Source: Streptomyces sp. NBC_01244
GTDB taxonomy: Bacteria; Actinomycetota; Actinomycetes; Streptomycetales; Streptomycetaceae
Length of the DNA: 64,000 bases
Assembly (NCBI RefSeq): GCF_035987325.1
Contig: NZ_CP108488.1
Span: 9,424,001-9,488,000, forward strand
Direction: 5' to 3'
This document shows positions 21,301-29,647 of this stretch, piece by piece (positions within the stretch are counted from its first letter, which is position 1; every line of letters starts with the position of its first letter). The position numbers were made by a program, and so were the translations under genes. The notes under the pieces are model-generated. The model was not told the DNA's origin and searched no databases. It was given only the letters and a program-made list of their open reading frames with translations.

Positions 21301-24300
21301 ACGAGTACTGCACCTGCGTGGCCTGCGACAGGTTCGGGTCCCACTGCTGGCGCAGCCGGCCGTCCTTGTCGTAGCGGTACACGGACACGGAGCGCGCCGT
21401 GGCCGCGGTCGCACCGGGGGCGGTGGACCAGTGCTTGATCTCCCGGACCTGGCCGGCGAAGTCTCCGAAGTCGGCGGCCACGCTGTAGCCGGTGGCCGTG
21501 GTGACCGTCGCGTAGACGAGCTCCAGCCGCTCGCAGCCCGCGGTGGCGGGGTTCGCCTCGCAGGACGCGGCCGTGGCGGCGGTGCTGGGCGCGATCAGGT
21601 ACTTCGGTCGGGCCAGGACCTTGCCGTCGACGGTGACCTTCTCCGACACCACACGGGTCGTGGAGTTGTCGGTGGGCAGGGCCGTCGAAGTGACCTGCCA
21701 GCTCTCCGCCGCCGGGTCGACCTTGGCGAAGGAGGTGACGACGCCCTCGTCGTCCTTGAGGGTGAAGGAGCCGGTGAGCGAACCGGTGAGGGTCAGGTGC
21801 TCCGAGCCCTCCTCGGGCTTCCAGCCGCCGCCGGAGGTGGCGGTGAAGCCGACGGCCCCCTCGGCGAGGACGACCTCGACCGAGGTCGGCGACGTCTTGC
21901 GCAGACCGGTGTAGGAGGATTGGGTGATCTCGGCGTAGATCCCGGACACCCACTCGGGGCCGAAGATCTTCACCTGGCCGTCGTCCTCGGGGTGGTCACC
22001 CCGGGAGTAGGCGGTACGGGTCACCGAGGTGCCCGCGCCGGACGCATCGGTGGCGTCCAGCGTGAAGTCACCGGTGAGGCTGTTGACGGAGCCCGGCCCC
22101 ACGGGGAGCTCCGGGGAGGCACCGGCGGCGCGGTCGACGGTCACGGAGACGCCGGGGGAGGCCTCGGTGGCCGAGCCGGCGCTGAACACGGCCCGTACGT
22201 CGACGGGTCCGTCCTCGGCGAGCGTCTTGGTGATGTCCCAGGTCAGAGGCGCGGGCTTGCCGCCGCTGACGGACACCGGCCAGGAGCCCGGCGCGACGCC
22301 CGTGGAGTTGACCCGCACGTCGGCGACGGGCACGTCCTTCCACGCGTCGGTCTCGCCGCGGCGGTACTGGTAGCGGACGCCGGTGTACGAGGTGTCGCCC
22401 TGGGCCATCAGACCGGCACGGCGGGCCGGACGCTCGCCGTCGGACGGGGCGGTGATGGCCGCTCCCTTGCCGGCGTTGAAGGAGTACACCGTGTCGCCGG
22501 ACACGTTGCCGGCCGCGTCGCGGGTGTGGGCGGTGACGGCGTGCGCGCCGGCCCGGAAGCCGAGCACGGCGCTGACCGGGGTGCCGGCGGTGGCCGAGGT
22601 GACCCATGCGCCGCCGTCCAGCCGGTACTGGATGTCCTTCACGTCCGAGGCGGGCGGGGTGAAGGTGAAGGTGCCCGAGAAGTTCCCGTTCCCGTCAGGG
22701 GTGCCGGACCACGCGCCGGCCGGGAAGGCGCTCGAAGCGACCGCGGTCACGCCCGGCTTCGCGGTGTCGACGGTGAAGCTCTGCCAGGCCGACCAGGTGC
22801 CGTTCCAGGTGGAGCCGTCGTACACGGCCGCGCGCCACTTGTAGCTGCCCGGGGCGAGCGGGGTGGCGGTGGTCCAGGGAGCGGCCGTGCCCGAGGCGGA
22901 GAAGGCGGACTTCCCGGTCTGCAGGGCGGCCGTACCGCTCGCGGTCCAGATCTCGTACGAGAGCTGGACCGTGTTGCCGTCGGCGTCGGTGGCCTTGCCC
23001 GTGAGGGTCGGCGTCGTGTCGGCCGTGGCCGTGCCGGACAGCGGGGAGACGGGGGCGGCCGCACCCGGCTTGGTGTTGTAGCTGACCGTCAGCGACGGCT
23101 CGAGGGAGGCGTTGTGTGATCCGTCGGTCTGGTTCGCCGAGTGGTAGCGGCGCCAGGTCAGGGGGTCCTTCTCGTCCACGGCGGCGATGCGCACACCGTA
23201 GTTCGGCTGGCCGTCCGCCCAGGCCTGGACGATCGCGTCGACGTCCCAGGAGACGTGCCCGGCCGGGCACGTGGTGGCGTTGTACCCCTTGGCGGCGGTG
23301 GTGACGACGGCGCCGGTGGCGGTCGTCGCGGGCTGGTTGGCCCAGGTGATCGCGGAGGGGTCCCAGGCGGCGGTGACCCGGCGCACCTCGTTGCCGGAGT
23401 TGGCCGTCGAGCAGGTCGAGGAGTACTTCGAGTACAGGCGCAGATCCGTGTCGAGGATCTGCTTGCCCTTGTACTTGTCGACATTGAACTGCAGGAACGA
23501 CCGCGCCTTCTCGGCGCCGTCGTACGTACCGGACTTGAGCTCGGTCGAACCGCGCTGGCTGGTCAGGTAGTCGTCGTACTGGATCCAGGTGTCGGTGACC
23601 GGGCCCATGAGCGAGTCGGTGGGATCGATCGTCACGGGATAGGTGAGCTTCGGGTCGTTCAGGAACTCCCGGCTCGGCTTGAGGACCAGGACCTGTCCCT
23701 TGCCGTTCTTGCCCGGTTCGACCTCGACCTCGACGGGCGCGATGTGCTCGGCGTCGCCGGAGGCGCGGTCGTAGGAGGAGTCCCACATGACCGGGGCCGG
23801 GGCGGTGGCCTTGGCCTGCTGGGACGTGTCGTTCCAGCGCAGCCGCTTGTCGGTGGTTTCGGTGAGCTTCAGACCGCTCGCCTCGACCGGAATCCGGTAC
23901 TCCACCGGACCCTTGGGAGCCTCGTGCAGCACGACCGAGTGGGAGAAACCTTCCTTCAGGGCGGTGACGACCAGGTCGCCGCCGCCCTCGACGGCGTTCC
24001 TGTACGTCGCGGTCGAGCCCTTCAGCTCCGGCTGCGGGAGCTTGCCCTGCCAGCCGATGCCGAGCGTGTGCTTCCCGCGCCCCGCCTTGACCAGCGGCTC
24101 GCCCGTACCGCCGTCGGAGAGCGCGATGTCGGCGGCGGCGGCCTTCGGGCGGACGGTGTCACCGGTGTCGACCAGGGTGGTGTCGACCTTCTGCCAGCGG
24201 CCGCGGGCGTCCTTGACGCGCACCGGACCGGTGAAGGACTCCACGCTGGTCACGCCACCGGGCTCGGCGTACGTGGTGCTGGAGTCGGTGCGCTCGCCGG

Positions 24301-24544
24301 TGATTTCGATCCGCCGGTTCTGCAGCCGCGCCATCAGGAAGGCGGAGGCGGCGTCCGCGGCCTCCGCGGGACCCAGTGCGGCGGCGGGTGCGGCCGGGGG
24401 AGCGCTCACAGGGCCGGCGGCGGCAACCGGGCCGCTCAGCATCGACGCGGCGGTGATGACGGAGGCCGCTATCGCGGTCCGTCGTATCCACGCGGGCGGG
24501 GCCGCGAGGTGTCGGCCTGCGGGGACAGGCGACCGTTCTCTCAT
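18350..24544 (-). CDS. Giant secreted RHS-repeat protein with DNRLRE domain and cysteine-containing tip
   Basis: 2064 residues with a signal peptide in the first 45 (TAIAASVITAASMLSGPVAAA). A DNRLRE-type stalk domain covers about 300-480 (TWIQYDDYLTSQRG, KARSFLQFNVD, ITWANQPATT), followed by Ig-like/FN3-like segments. RHS/YD repeats run from about 1050 to 1850 (YDAFGQVSRTTEKAG, YTYDAADRMTGAGITYDAFG). The RHS core lies at about 1850-1925, ending VRQYDPSTGRFLSVDPVYGG and NAYEYC. The tip of about 128 residues starts after LSGEYGANRWGC, has four Cys and aromatic beta strands (LYRSRWYGWEKIGTTGYES), and does not look like a standard nuclease toxin. A Gly-Ser-Ala linker is encoded by tandem 9-base repeats at 19052-19087. 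A putative immunity gene is coupled at the stop. Confidence 0.9.
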   Translation of the reverse strand: MRERSPVPAGRHLAAPPAWIRRTAIAASVITAASMLSGPVAAAGPVSAPPAAPAAALGPAEAADAASAFLMARLQNRRIEITGERTDSSTTYAEPGGVTSVESFTGPVRVKDARGRWQKVDTTLVDTGDTVRPKAAAADIALSDGGTGEPLVKAGRGKHTLGIGWQGKLPQPELKGSTATYRNAVEGGGDLVVTALKEGFSHSVVLHEAPKGPVEYRIPVEASGLKLTETTDKRLRWNDTSQQAKATAPAPVMWDSSYDRASGDAEHIAPVEVEVEPGKNGKGQVLVLKPSREFLNDPKLTYPVTIDPTDSLMGPVTDTWIQYDDYLTSQRGSTELKSGTYDGAEKARSFLQFNVDKYKGKQILDTDLRLYSKYSSTCSTANSGNEVRRVTAAWDPSAITWANQPATTATGAVVTTAAKGYNATTCPAGHVSWDVDAIVQAWADGQPNYGVRIAAVDEKDPLTWRRYHSANQTDGSHNASLEPSLTVSYNTKPGAAAPVSPLSGTATADTTPTLTGKATDADGNTVQLSYEIWTASGTAALQTGKSAFSASGTAAPWTTATPLAPGSYKWRAAVYDGSTWNGTWSAWQSFTVDTAKPGVTAVASSAFPAGAWSGTPDGNGNFSGTFTFTPPASDVKDIQYRLDGGAWVTSATAGTPVSAVLGFRAGAHAVTAHTRDAAGNVSGDTVYSFNAGKGAAITAPSDGERPARRAGLMAQGDTSYTGVRYQYRRGETDAWKDVPVADVRVNSTGVAPGSWPVSVSGGKPAPLTWDITKTLAEDGPVDVRAVFSAGSATEASPGVSVTVDRAAGASPELPVGPGSVNSLTGDFTLDATDASGAGTSVTRTAYSRGDHPEDDGQVKIFGPEWVSGIYAEITQSSYTGLRKTSPTSVEVVLAEGAVGFTATSGGGWKPEEGSEHLTLTGSLTGSFTLKDDEGVVTSFAKVDPAAESWQVTSTALPTDNSTTRVVSEKVTVDGKVLARPKYLIAPSTAATAASCEANPATAGCERLELVYATVTTATGYSVAADFGDFAGQVREIKHWSTAPGATAATARSVSVYRYDKDGRLRQQWDPNLSQATQVQYSYDSANRVYWMMPGTELPWTFTYGKAGDAATAGEGMLLKASRPSLKQGSKSETSGGSIATSMVYDVPLTGTKAPYKLGPADVAVWGQSDAPTDATAVFPPDAVPAGHDGEALTAADYKRATVSYVNASGREVNTAAPGGRISTTGYNADGAIVYALSSANRDLALATGGAGLEQLAPLGIEGASAAERAALLAETAEYSADGLRELHSYGPLHVVELQQGAADLPAGTEVPARLHSASLYDEGRPSDAAVSGRATTVTVGATVPGRSGDLDTRVTKYTYDWAKGLTLTTAEDPAGLNLVTSTAYDAQGRVTSTVLPKGGAAGTRVTTYYTAGGTGSCAGRPEWADLVCSVGPADASSGITSVYEYDAFGQVSRTTEKAGSTTRTTAVTRDNVGRVTRTAVTGGLGTAVPETVRTFDPVSGKPATVAAGGKTAVYSYDDLGRLVSYDDGAGNVTTTEFDTLGRAVKVSDSAPSTVTYAYDTDKEPRGLPTSMTDSAAGTFGASYDASGEVSGETLPGGYTLATVKDETGFTTSRVYTRDVDGAAVLTDVAVPTVHGQASSAARVAGAGNGQRFGYDRTGRLTDVEESGAYGQQHRTYTFDANANRTKLVSTRDEGAGPVQSTTDYTYDAADRMTGAGITYDAFGRTLTKPGSTFGYYANDLVRSQTAGDHRQTWELDAQGRLASWTADTLDAQGAVLTSVRSVNHYRDASDSPSWTVEDTAANLRTRNVSSLSGELAAVTGTAGSAGSAGSAGDTVLQFTDLHGDAGVAMPLDPQKPLSVADTDEFGNVRAGTATARYNWLAAYQRGSDTPAGVILMGVRQYDPSTGRFLSVDPVYGGNANAYEYCTADSVNCTDLSGEYGANRWGCGAFVDRPHKSHTNNNRVNVHADLKCKKKVPSFSIRATLYRSRWYGWEKIGTTGYESGNNKYKARAVANWGPKGACHYYVGVGEFMIASGPHGSGTKIRSTVRNYDTRYLEGRTEMCVG
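19052..19087 (-). repeat. Four tandem 9-bp repeats inside the RHS gene
   Basis: The unit GGCGGATCC occurs three times exactly and a fourth time as GGCGGTTCC. On the coding strand it gives the linker TAGSAGSAGSAG. Because the unit is a multiple of three, slippage would lengthen or shorten the linker without breaking the frame. Confidence 0.8.
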
Positions 24545-25002
24545 CTGTTCAGTACTCCTCGGTAATAAAGCGAACCAGGAGAACCTAATGTCTTGTCAGC
24601 ACGCCCAACCGTGATGGTTCGGACAGAGCGGGTTGATTAGGTCAGGCTGTGATCAAACTGTGAGGGTCCGGTGTGCGCAGGGTTCGGTGTGCCTCCTTGG
24701 GCCCCCCAGCTGGTTGGGGGCTGATGGCCGCCGGCACCACTGACAACGGCCGCATGTGCCACCTCACCCGAGCCGGTAGGCCACGCGCCGACCGGCCCGG
24801 CAGCCGGGCAGCTGCCGACCAGGTATGTACGTCAGCCACCGGCAGCGGGTCCTGACATGCAGGCCGTCGGCATGGGTAGCGGCATGGACTCAGACAAGGG
24901 CCTGGCCCGGCTCTTGGGCCGAGCCGATCCGGCAGGACCGGCCGGTGCTGCGCCGTCGATGGAGACACGGCCGGAGCAGGCGACCCGCACCCTCAAAGGC
25001 CT
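24545..25002. other. Intergenic region upstream of the RHS gene
   Basis: About 460 bases. The first 80 (24545-24640) are less GC-rich and probably carry the RHS promoter. A short stem, GCCCCC at 24701-24706 with GGGGGC at 24716-24721, may be a weak terminator. The rest shows no supportable gene, although frames are open. Confidence 0.45.
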
Positions 25003-25860
25003 CTAGCTGCGGGTTCGGATGCCGGTTTCGTCGCAGGGCAGGGTGCGGCCCGGGTGGTCGTCCGAGAAGTCCTCGGCGATGTCCTCGGCCGTGGCCGCCA
25101 TCGCCTCACTGGTGATCTTGATCGGTCCGGAGAACGGCCTGTCGATGTCCTCGATCAGCAGCAGCGACCCTGTGAACAGCCCCGCCAACACCAACAGCAG
25201 TACGAAGTGCGCCGGCCCGCGCTTGCGTGGCAGCCCGAAGGCGAAGGCGCCGATGGTCGCGGCGAGGGACAGGACCATGAACCAGTACACGACCGCAGGG
25301 ATCGCCGGACTCGCCTCGGACAGTCGGGCCTGGCGGGCCACGGAGCGCTGGTCGTCCGCCTCCACCAGCAGCGCGAAGCTGCTGTCGTCCTTGTGGGCCA
25401 GTTCCTTGAAGTGCCTGCGGAAGTCGGTGGACCAGACGGACACTTGGGGGGCCTTGGCCCCCGTCGTCTCCATCAACGGCCACTCGTACGTCATGATCGC
25501 GCGTGAGTAGCAGACCGCGGCTCCCTGCATCCGCTCGCGTTGGGGTTCGGGTGCGTAGTCCGCCACCTCGTACAGCTGGTCCACCCGGTGCGCCTCCGCG
25601 CCCACGGCGTTGCCGGCCTCGCCGTACGACTCGGCCGCGACGACGATCACGAACGCGACCAGCAGCACGGCCAGCGTTTCGAGCGGGCTGACCAGATCGC
25701 TGACGGACGCTTCATCGGCGTCCCCGCCCGGCTCCACGGCATGATGACGGCGCCGGACATGGTTCGCCAGCAGGCCGCAGACGAGGGCGACTGCGATCAG
25801 TGCGATGGTGATGGCTGTCGACATGGGCGGCCCCGCGGCGGCGGTGGTGGTTCTGTTCAT
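25003..25860 (-). CDS. DUF4239 (bestrophin-like) membrane protein
   Basis: 285 residues with four hydrophobic segments: ITIALIAVALVCGLLANHV, TLAVLLVAFVIVVAAESYG, VVYWFMVLSLAATIGAFAFG and FVLLLVLAGLFTGSLLLIEDIDRPF. The LEDIDRPF-like ending of the last helix and the EAHRVDQLYEVADYAPEPQR region are characteristic of DUF4239 proteins, which have no proven function. Its ATG overlaps the ferredoxin stop (ATGA), so it is the last gene of the aminotransferase/P450 operon. The GGAGG before the ATG is only one base away, so an ATG 35 bases downstream is possible. Related proteins occur at 31356-32165 and 35565-36365, with a broken copy at 32576-32900. Confidence 0.8.
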   Translation of the reverse strand: MNRTTTAAAGPPMSTAITIALIAVALVCGLLANHVRRRHHAVEPGGDADEASVSDLVSPLETLAVLLVAFVIVVAAESYGEAGNAVGAEAHRVDQLYEVADYAPEPQRERMQGAAVCYSRAIMTYEWPLMETTGAKAPQVSVWSTDFRRHFKELAHKDDSSFALLVEADDQRSVARQARLSEASPAIPAVVYWFMVLSLAATIGAFAFGLPRKRGPAHFVLLLVLAGLFTGSLLLIEDIDRPFSGPIKITSEAMAATAEDIAEDFSDDHPGRTLPCDETGIRTRS

Positions 25861-26066
25861 TCCTCCACCACCTGGAAGGCCCGCTCGGGGCAGTTCGCCA
25901 CCGCCTGCCGCAGAGCGTCGGTCATCTCGGCATGGCGGCTCTTCGCCTCGGGGACCTGCGCGTAGCCCTCGTCGTCGAAGTCGACGGTCTCCGGGAGGAA
26001 GGAGAGACAGCGGGCGTGCCCCTGACAGTGATGGGAGTCGATCCGGATCCGGTACATCGCACTCAC
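25857..26066 (-). CDS. Ferredoxin of the [3Fe-4S] P450-partner type
   Basis: 69 residues. The pattern CQGHARC near the N-terminus with a late Cys (ANCPERAF) gives the three-Cys set with a non-Cys residue at the second position, typical of actinobacterial 3Fe-4S ferredoxins that donate electrons to P450s. The acidic middle (VDFDDEGYAQV) is also usual. GTG 26066 overlaps the P450 stop (GTGA); an internal ATG at 26057 is an alternative. It probably serves the P450 immediately upstream; no ferredoxin reductase is encoded nearby. Confidence 0.88.
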   Translation of the reverse strand: MSAMYRIRIDSHHCQGHARCLSFLPETVDFDDEGYAQVPEAKSRHAEMTDALRQAVANCPERAFQVVEE

Positions 26067-27226
26067 CGTCCGATCCGCAGGGTGAGCGGGCCCAGACCGT
26101 GCCAGGGATCGGTCGGGTCGGTGCGGGAGAAGTCCGGCACGACGGCCAGGAACTCCTGTAGGGCGACGACCAGTTCCCGCCGCCCGAGGTTGGAAGCGGC
26201 ACACCGGTGGAGGCCGACGCCGAACGCGAGGTGCCGGTTGTCCCGGCGATCCAGGACGATGTCGTCGGGGTTGCCGTAGGCCTTCGGATCGCGGTTGCCG
26301 GCGCCGAAGACGAGCACGACCCGGTCACCGGCCTTGATCTTCTGGCCGGCCACTTCGGTGTCCTGCACGCAGGTGCGTGCCATCGCCTGTACGGGAGACA
26401 GCGTGCGCAGGAACTCCTCCGCCGCCGCCGGTATCTCATCGGGATGCTCCCGCAACCGCGCCTGGGCCTTCGGGTGCTGTGCGAGAAACCACAAGCTGGA
26501 CCGAATGGCCCAGGCCGTCGTGTCCAGGCCGGCGAGGAACAGCAGGTAGCAGAAGGAGAGCAGCTCGTCGTGCGTCAGCTTGCGGCCGTCGATCTCGGCG
26601 ATCGAAAGGCGATGGATCAGGTCGTCTCCGCCAGGGTCCTCACCCCGGGAGCCGAGCAATGCGTCGAAGTAGTCCATCACCTCGCGGCCCGCGGCGCGGG
26701 CGCGCTGCGGGTCGGCCGAGCGCTCGTAGACGATGTCGTCGATCCATCGGTCGAACAGGGGCCAGTCCTTCTCGGGGAACCCGGCCAGACGACTGAAGAC
26801 CATCGTCGACATCGGCCTGGCGAACTCGTGCGAGACGTCCGCCACCTCCTGGGCGGCAACCTCCGTCGCAAGGTGCCGCGCACTTCGGCGCATGTCCTCG
26901 TCCAGGCGCTCGACGGCCTTCGGCGTGAACAGGGGCAGGAGGATCTTGCGATAGCCGGCGTGGTCCGGGGGATCGATGTCGACCGGGATGAGCGGCACAT
27001 CGGTGCCGAACGGGGGGAGCAGCATCGACGGTGCGACGGAGAAGGTCTGCGGGTCGTGCTCGACGGTAGAGATGTCCTCGGCCCGTGTGAGGAACCAGAA
27101 CCCCCCGTGCCGGTCACTGCGTCCCACGGGGCACTGTTCGCGCAGGTCCCTGTAGGTGTCGAACACGGTGTCCAGCGCGGGACCGTGGAAGTCGAAGTCC
27201 TGCTCGGTGGTCCGGTGTTCTGGCAT
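26063..27226 (-). CDS. Cytochrome P450
   Basis: 387 residues, a soluble bacterial P450. The I-helix oxygen-binding motif is LFLAGLDTTAWAI, the ExxR is in AAEEFLRTLSP, and the heme-thiolate loop is FGVGLHRCAAS. It has no membrane anchor. AAGGA lies upstream of ATG 27226. It is coupled to the ferredoxin by a GTGA overlap and follows the glutamine amidotransferase gene after 63 bases that contain a strong stem (27254-27284). The substrate is unknown; context suggests a gamma-glutamylated amine made by the upstream enzymes. Confidence 0.92.
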   Translation of the reverse strand: MPEHRTTEQDFDFHGPALDTVFDTYRDLREQCPVGRSDRHGGFWFLTRAEDISTVEHDPQTFSVAPSMLLPPFGTDVPLIPVDIDPPDHAGYRKILLPLFTPKAVERLDEDMRRSARHLATEVAAQEVADVSHEFARPMSTMVFSRLAGFPEKDWPLFDRWIDDIVYERSADPQRARAAGREVMDYFDALLGSRGEDPGGDDLIHRLSIAEIDGRKLTHDELLSFCYLLFLAGLDTTAWAIRSSLWFLAQHPKAQARLREHPDEIPAAAEEFLRTLSPVQAMARTCVQDTEVAGQKIKAGDRVVLVFGAGNRDPKAYGNPDDIVLDRRDNRHLAFGVGLHRCAASNLGRRELVVALQEFLAVVPDFSRTDPTDPWHGLGPLTLRIGR

Positions 27227-27253
27227 GGAAGGGTCCTTCCGGATGGTCAGCGG

Positions 27254-27284
27254 GCGGCGGCGGCCTGCAGGAGGCCGCCGCCGC
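27254..27284 (-). terminator. Strong stem between the amidotransferase and P450 genes
   Basis: GCGGCGGCGGCC at 27254-27265 pairs perfectly with GGCCGCCGCCGC at 27273-27284 across a 7-base loop. It lies just after the amidotransferase stop, inside the operon, so it may attenuate or stabilise rather than fully end transcription. There is no T-run. Confidence 0.5.
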
Positions 27285-27289
27285 GTCCG

Positions 27290-28165
27290 TCAGAGGTCCT
27301 CGTCGCGGAAGTCGGCGCTGACCTCGACGCCTCGCAGGTCGTCCAGGGTGAGGTGGTGGGCGGGCGGGCCGAAGGGGTACTGGGAGACGGCCTTGCCATC
27401 GGCGATGACCAGCAGTTCCCCGGGGTCGAGCAGCCGCCAGTCGGGGTCGGCGTCCAGCCGCTCGCTCGCGACGACCCAGGCAGGGATCTCCTCATCCCCG
27501 TCGGCGACCCAGCTGGCATCCGCGCGCTGGTCGAGCGGGCGGGCGCCCCGTCGGCGGCTGCCGAAGCCCCCGCCGTCGGGGCTGAGCACCCAGAGCTCGC
27601 AGTTGGCCGGGTAGCGCAGCGCCCACAGGCGGCGCGGCTCGGCGAGCACGAAGTTGAGCGAGAAGATCGGGATCTCGGCCGCCATCCGCCGCACCGCCGA
27701 GATGATGCCCTCGGTGGTGTCGCCCACCCGCAGGATCTCCGCGGAGATGAAGGCGAACGCCGTCTCGGAGTCGGTCGCACCCTCGACGTGTGCACGGTCC
27801 ACGTCCGTCAGCCAGGAGTCGATGGTGTCCACACCTCGGATGCACCCGTTGTGCGCAAAGAGCCGGTCGTGGATGTCGAACGGGTGGCAGTTGTGCACGT
27901 CCACCTCGCCGGTCGTGCCGTAACGGACATGGCTGACGATGGTGTGCGACACGACCTGGCCGGCGGCTTCGGCGAAGTCCTCGTTCTTGAAGGCGCCGAT
28001 CGGAGAACGGTCCCGGACGGGCTCGTCACCGAGCGAGAACCAGCCGAAGCCGGTTCCGTCCGGCTGCTTCCGGCTCTGCTCACTGAAGCTGAACAGCGAG
28101 TCGAGCAGCCAGTGGGATCCCTGGACGCGCGGGCCGCCGGTGGTCAGGGCGAAGAGTCTGCACAT
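27290..28165 (-). CDS. Class II glutamine amidotransferase (GATase-2, Cys nucleophile)
   Basis: 291 residues starting MCRLFAL, with Cys2 as the N-terminal nucleophile after Met removal, as in YafJ, EgtC and GlxB-like proteins. Conserved pieces include DGTGFGWF, SHTIVSHVRYGTTG, NCHPFDIHDRLFAHNG and TDSETAFAFI. Such stand-alone domains hydrolyse a gamma-glutamyl amide or supply nascent ammonia to a partner. The ATG is well supported (GGAGG, 7 bases). It sits directly downstream of a glutamine-synthetase-like gene, so removal of a gamma-glutamyl group is an attractive role, but this is inference. Confidence 0.88.
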   Translation of the reverse strand: MCRLFALTTGGPRVQGSHWLLDSLFSFSEQSRKQPDGTGFGWFSLGDEPVRDRSPIGAFKNEDFAEAAGQVVSHTIVSHVRYGTTGEVDVHNCHPFDIHDRLFAHNGCIRGVDTIDSWLTDVDRAHVEGATDSETAFAFISAEILRVGDTTEGIISAVRRMAAEIPIFSLNFVLAEPRRLWALRYPANCELWVLSPDGGGFGSRRRGARPLDQRADASWVADGDEEIPAWVVASERLDADPDWRLLDPGELLVIADGKAVSQYPFGPPAHHLTLDDLRGVEVSADFRDEDL

Positions 28166-28249
28166 GAGAGGTCCTCCTTGAACGGAACAGTGGAGCGAGC
28201 GGTGGAGTGGTCGGTGGAGCGGTGGGGTTGCCGGGATGCCGCCGGCCGG

Positions 28250-29647
28250 TCAGTAGCGGTCGCGGACGGCAGCCACGACGGCGTCCGGGCCGGCGCCCTC
28301 GAAGAGTTCGACCTCTGCCCGGCGAACGGCTGCGATCGCCTCGAACAACGGGTCGCCCATGGCTTCGCGGAGCACGGCCGAGTCCTGGAAGTGCTTGACG
28401 GACTCCTGGAGCGACTGCGGCAGCCGCGGCTGACCGCCGCCGAGAGCGGGATCGCCTGACACAGGGGCCGGAAGCTCCAGGCGGTCGCGGATCCCGGCCA
28501 GCCCGGCGGCGATCACCGCGCCGGTCACAAGATAGGGATTGGCCGCCGGGTCGAAGCACTTGAGCTCGGCGTTCGCACTGTGGGGCTCGTTCGGCGGACC
28601 CGGGACGAAGCGCAGCGCCGCCTCCCGGTTCTCCACCCCCCAGCACTGGAACGCTCCGGCCCAGTGGCCCGGCTGCAGCCGGAGGTAGCTGGCCACCGAC
28701 GGTGCTCCGACGGCCAGCAGCGCGGGCAGCTCGCGCAGGACGCCGGCCAGGAAGGCGGAGCTCTGCCTGGTCATCCCGGCGGCGGCATCGCCGCCCTGGC
28801 ACAGGTTCCGGCCCCTCTCCCACAGGCTCAGATGGAGATGGCCGCCGTTTCCGACCCCGTCGGCCGTGACCACCGGGGCGAAGACGGGAGTGAGTCCGTT
28901 GCGCAGGGAGACCCCTCGAATGGTCTCGCGTACCAGCACGGACAGATCGGCGGCGCCGATCGGGTCGCTCGGGGCGACCGACACCTCGAACTGGCCGGGG
29001 GCGTACTCCGGATGCAGCTGCAGCACCTCCACATCCTGTGCGGAGAAGGCCGCGAGCAGCTCGGCCAGATATTCGGACAGGTCGATCAGCCGGCTCATCC
29101 CGTAGGCGGGGCCAAGGGTCGCGTACGCCGGATCCGGGTCGGCCGGTTGGCTGTCGCGCAGCACCACCCACTCCGTCTCGAACCCCATCAGTAGTTCCAG
29201 GCCCGCCTCTGCGGCCCGGCCCGTCATCCGGCGGGTGAACTGGCGCTGGCAGGCGGGGTGCGGCAGGCCCTGCTGGTCGTACCGGTCCGCCGGGGCCCAG
29301 GCCCAGCCCGGCTGTGCGGCCAGCACGGTCAACCGGTCCAGGTCGGGGAAGAGCCGGAGGTCTCCGACAGGTCCGCCGATGTGCGTGCTGGTGGTGACCG
29401 AGTCGTCCAGCAGGAACACGTCGAAAACGGGGGACATGCCGACGCCCTGCTCCGCGGCCTGCCCGAGGCGGCCGGCGGGCACGGCCTTGACCCGGGTGAT
29501 GCCGCTGTTGTCGACCCAGGTCAGCGCGACACCACGGACGTCCTGAGCGGTGAGCCGGGCGGCCTCGCGCCGGGCCCTGCTGCTGTCGCCCCGCGGCACG
29601 GAAGTCTCCGTCACCGCAGCGTCTTCTTCCCTCGCGTTCATGATCAT
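28250..29647 (-). CDS. Glutamine-synthetase-like amine ligase (gamma-glutamylation type)
   Basis: 465 residues of the GlnA fold. Visible motifs are the catalytic Glu strand GFETEWVVL, HPEYAPGQFEVSVAP, the ATP-site GNGGHLHLSLW, and FQCWGVENREAALRFV near the C-terminus. The N-terminal VRGVALTWVDNSGITRVKAV is typical of FluG/PuuA/GlnA3-like paralogues, not of true GlnA, and the adenylylation loop of GlnA is not seen. Such enzymes usually join glutamate to an amine. ATG 29647 overlaps the aminotransferase TGA by one base; an ATG six bases later has better spacing to GGAAGG. Confidence 0.86.
   Translation of the reverse strand: MIMNAREEDAAVTETSVPRGDSSRARREAARLTAQDVRGVALTWVDNSGITRVKAVPAGRLGQAAEQGVGMSPVFDVFLLDDSVTTSTHIGGPVGDLRLFPDLDRLTVLAAQPGWAWAPADRYDQQGLPHPACQRQFTRRMTGRAAEAGLELLMGFETEWVVLRDSQPADPDPAYATLGPAYGMSRLIDLSEYLAELLAAFSAQDVEVLQLHPEYAPGQFEVSVAPSDPIGAADLSVLVRETIRGVSLRNGLTPVFAPVVTADGVGNGGHLHLSLWERGRNLCQGGDAAAGMTRQSSAFLAGVLRELPALLAVGAPSVASYLRLQPGHWAGAFQCWGVENREAALRFVPGPPNEPHSANAELKCFDPAANPYLVTGAVIAAGLAGIRDRLELPAPVSGDPALGGGQPRLPQSLQESVKHFQDSAVLREAMGDPLFEAIAAVRRAEVELFEGAGPDAVVAAVRDRY

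Noticed and set aside
18434..23119. Very long plus-strand open frame (1561 codons) opposite the RHS gene
   Set aside because: It is the antisense shadow of a high-GC gene: Val/Gly/Arg-rich, no domain, no ribosome site, while the minus strand encodes a clear RHS protein.
24825..25002. Possible plus-strand gene upstream of the DUF4239 stop
   Set aside because: Arg/Ser/Pro-rich frame without motif or ribosome site.
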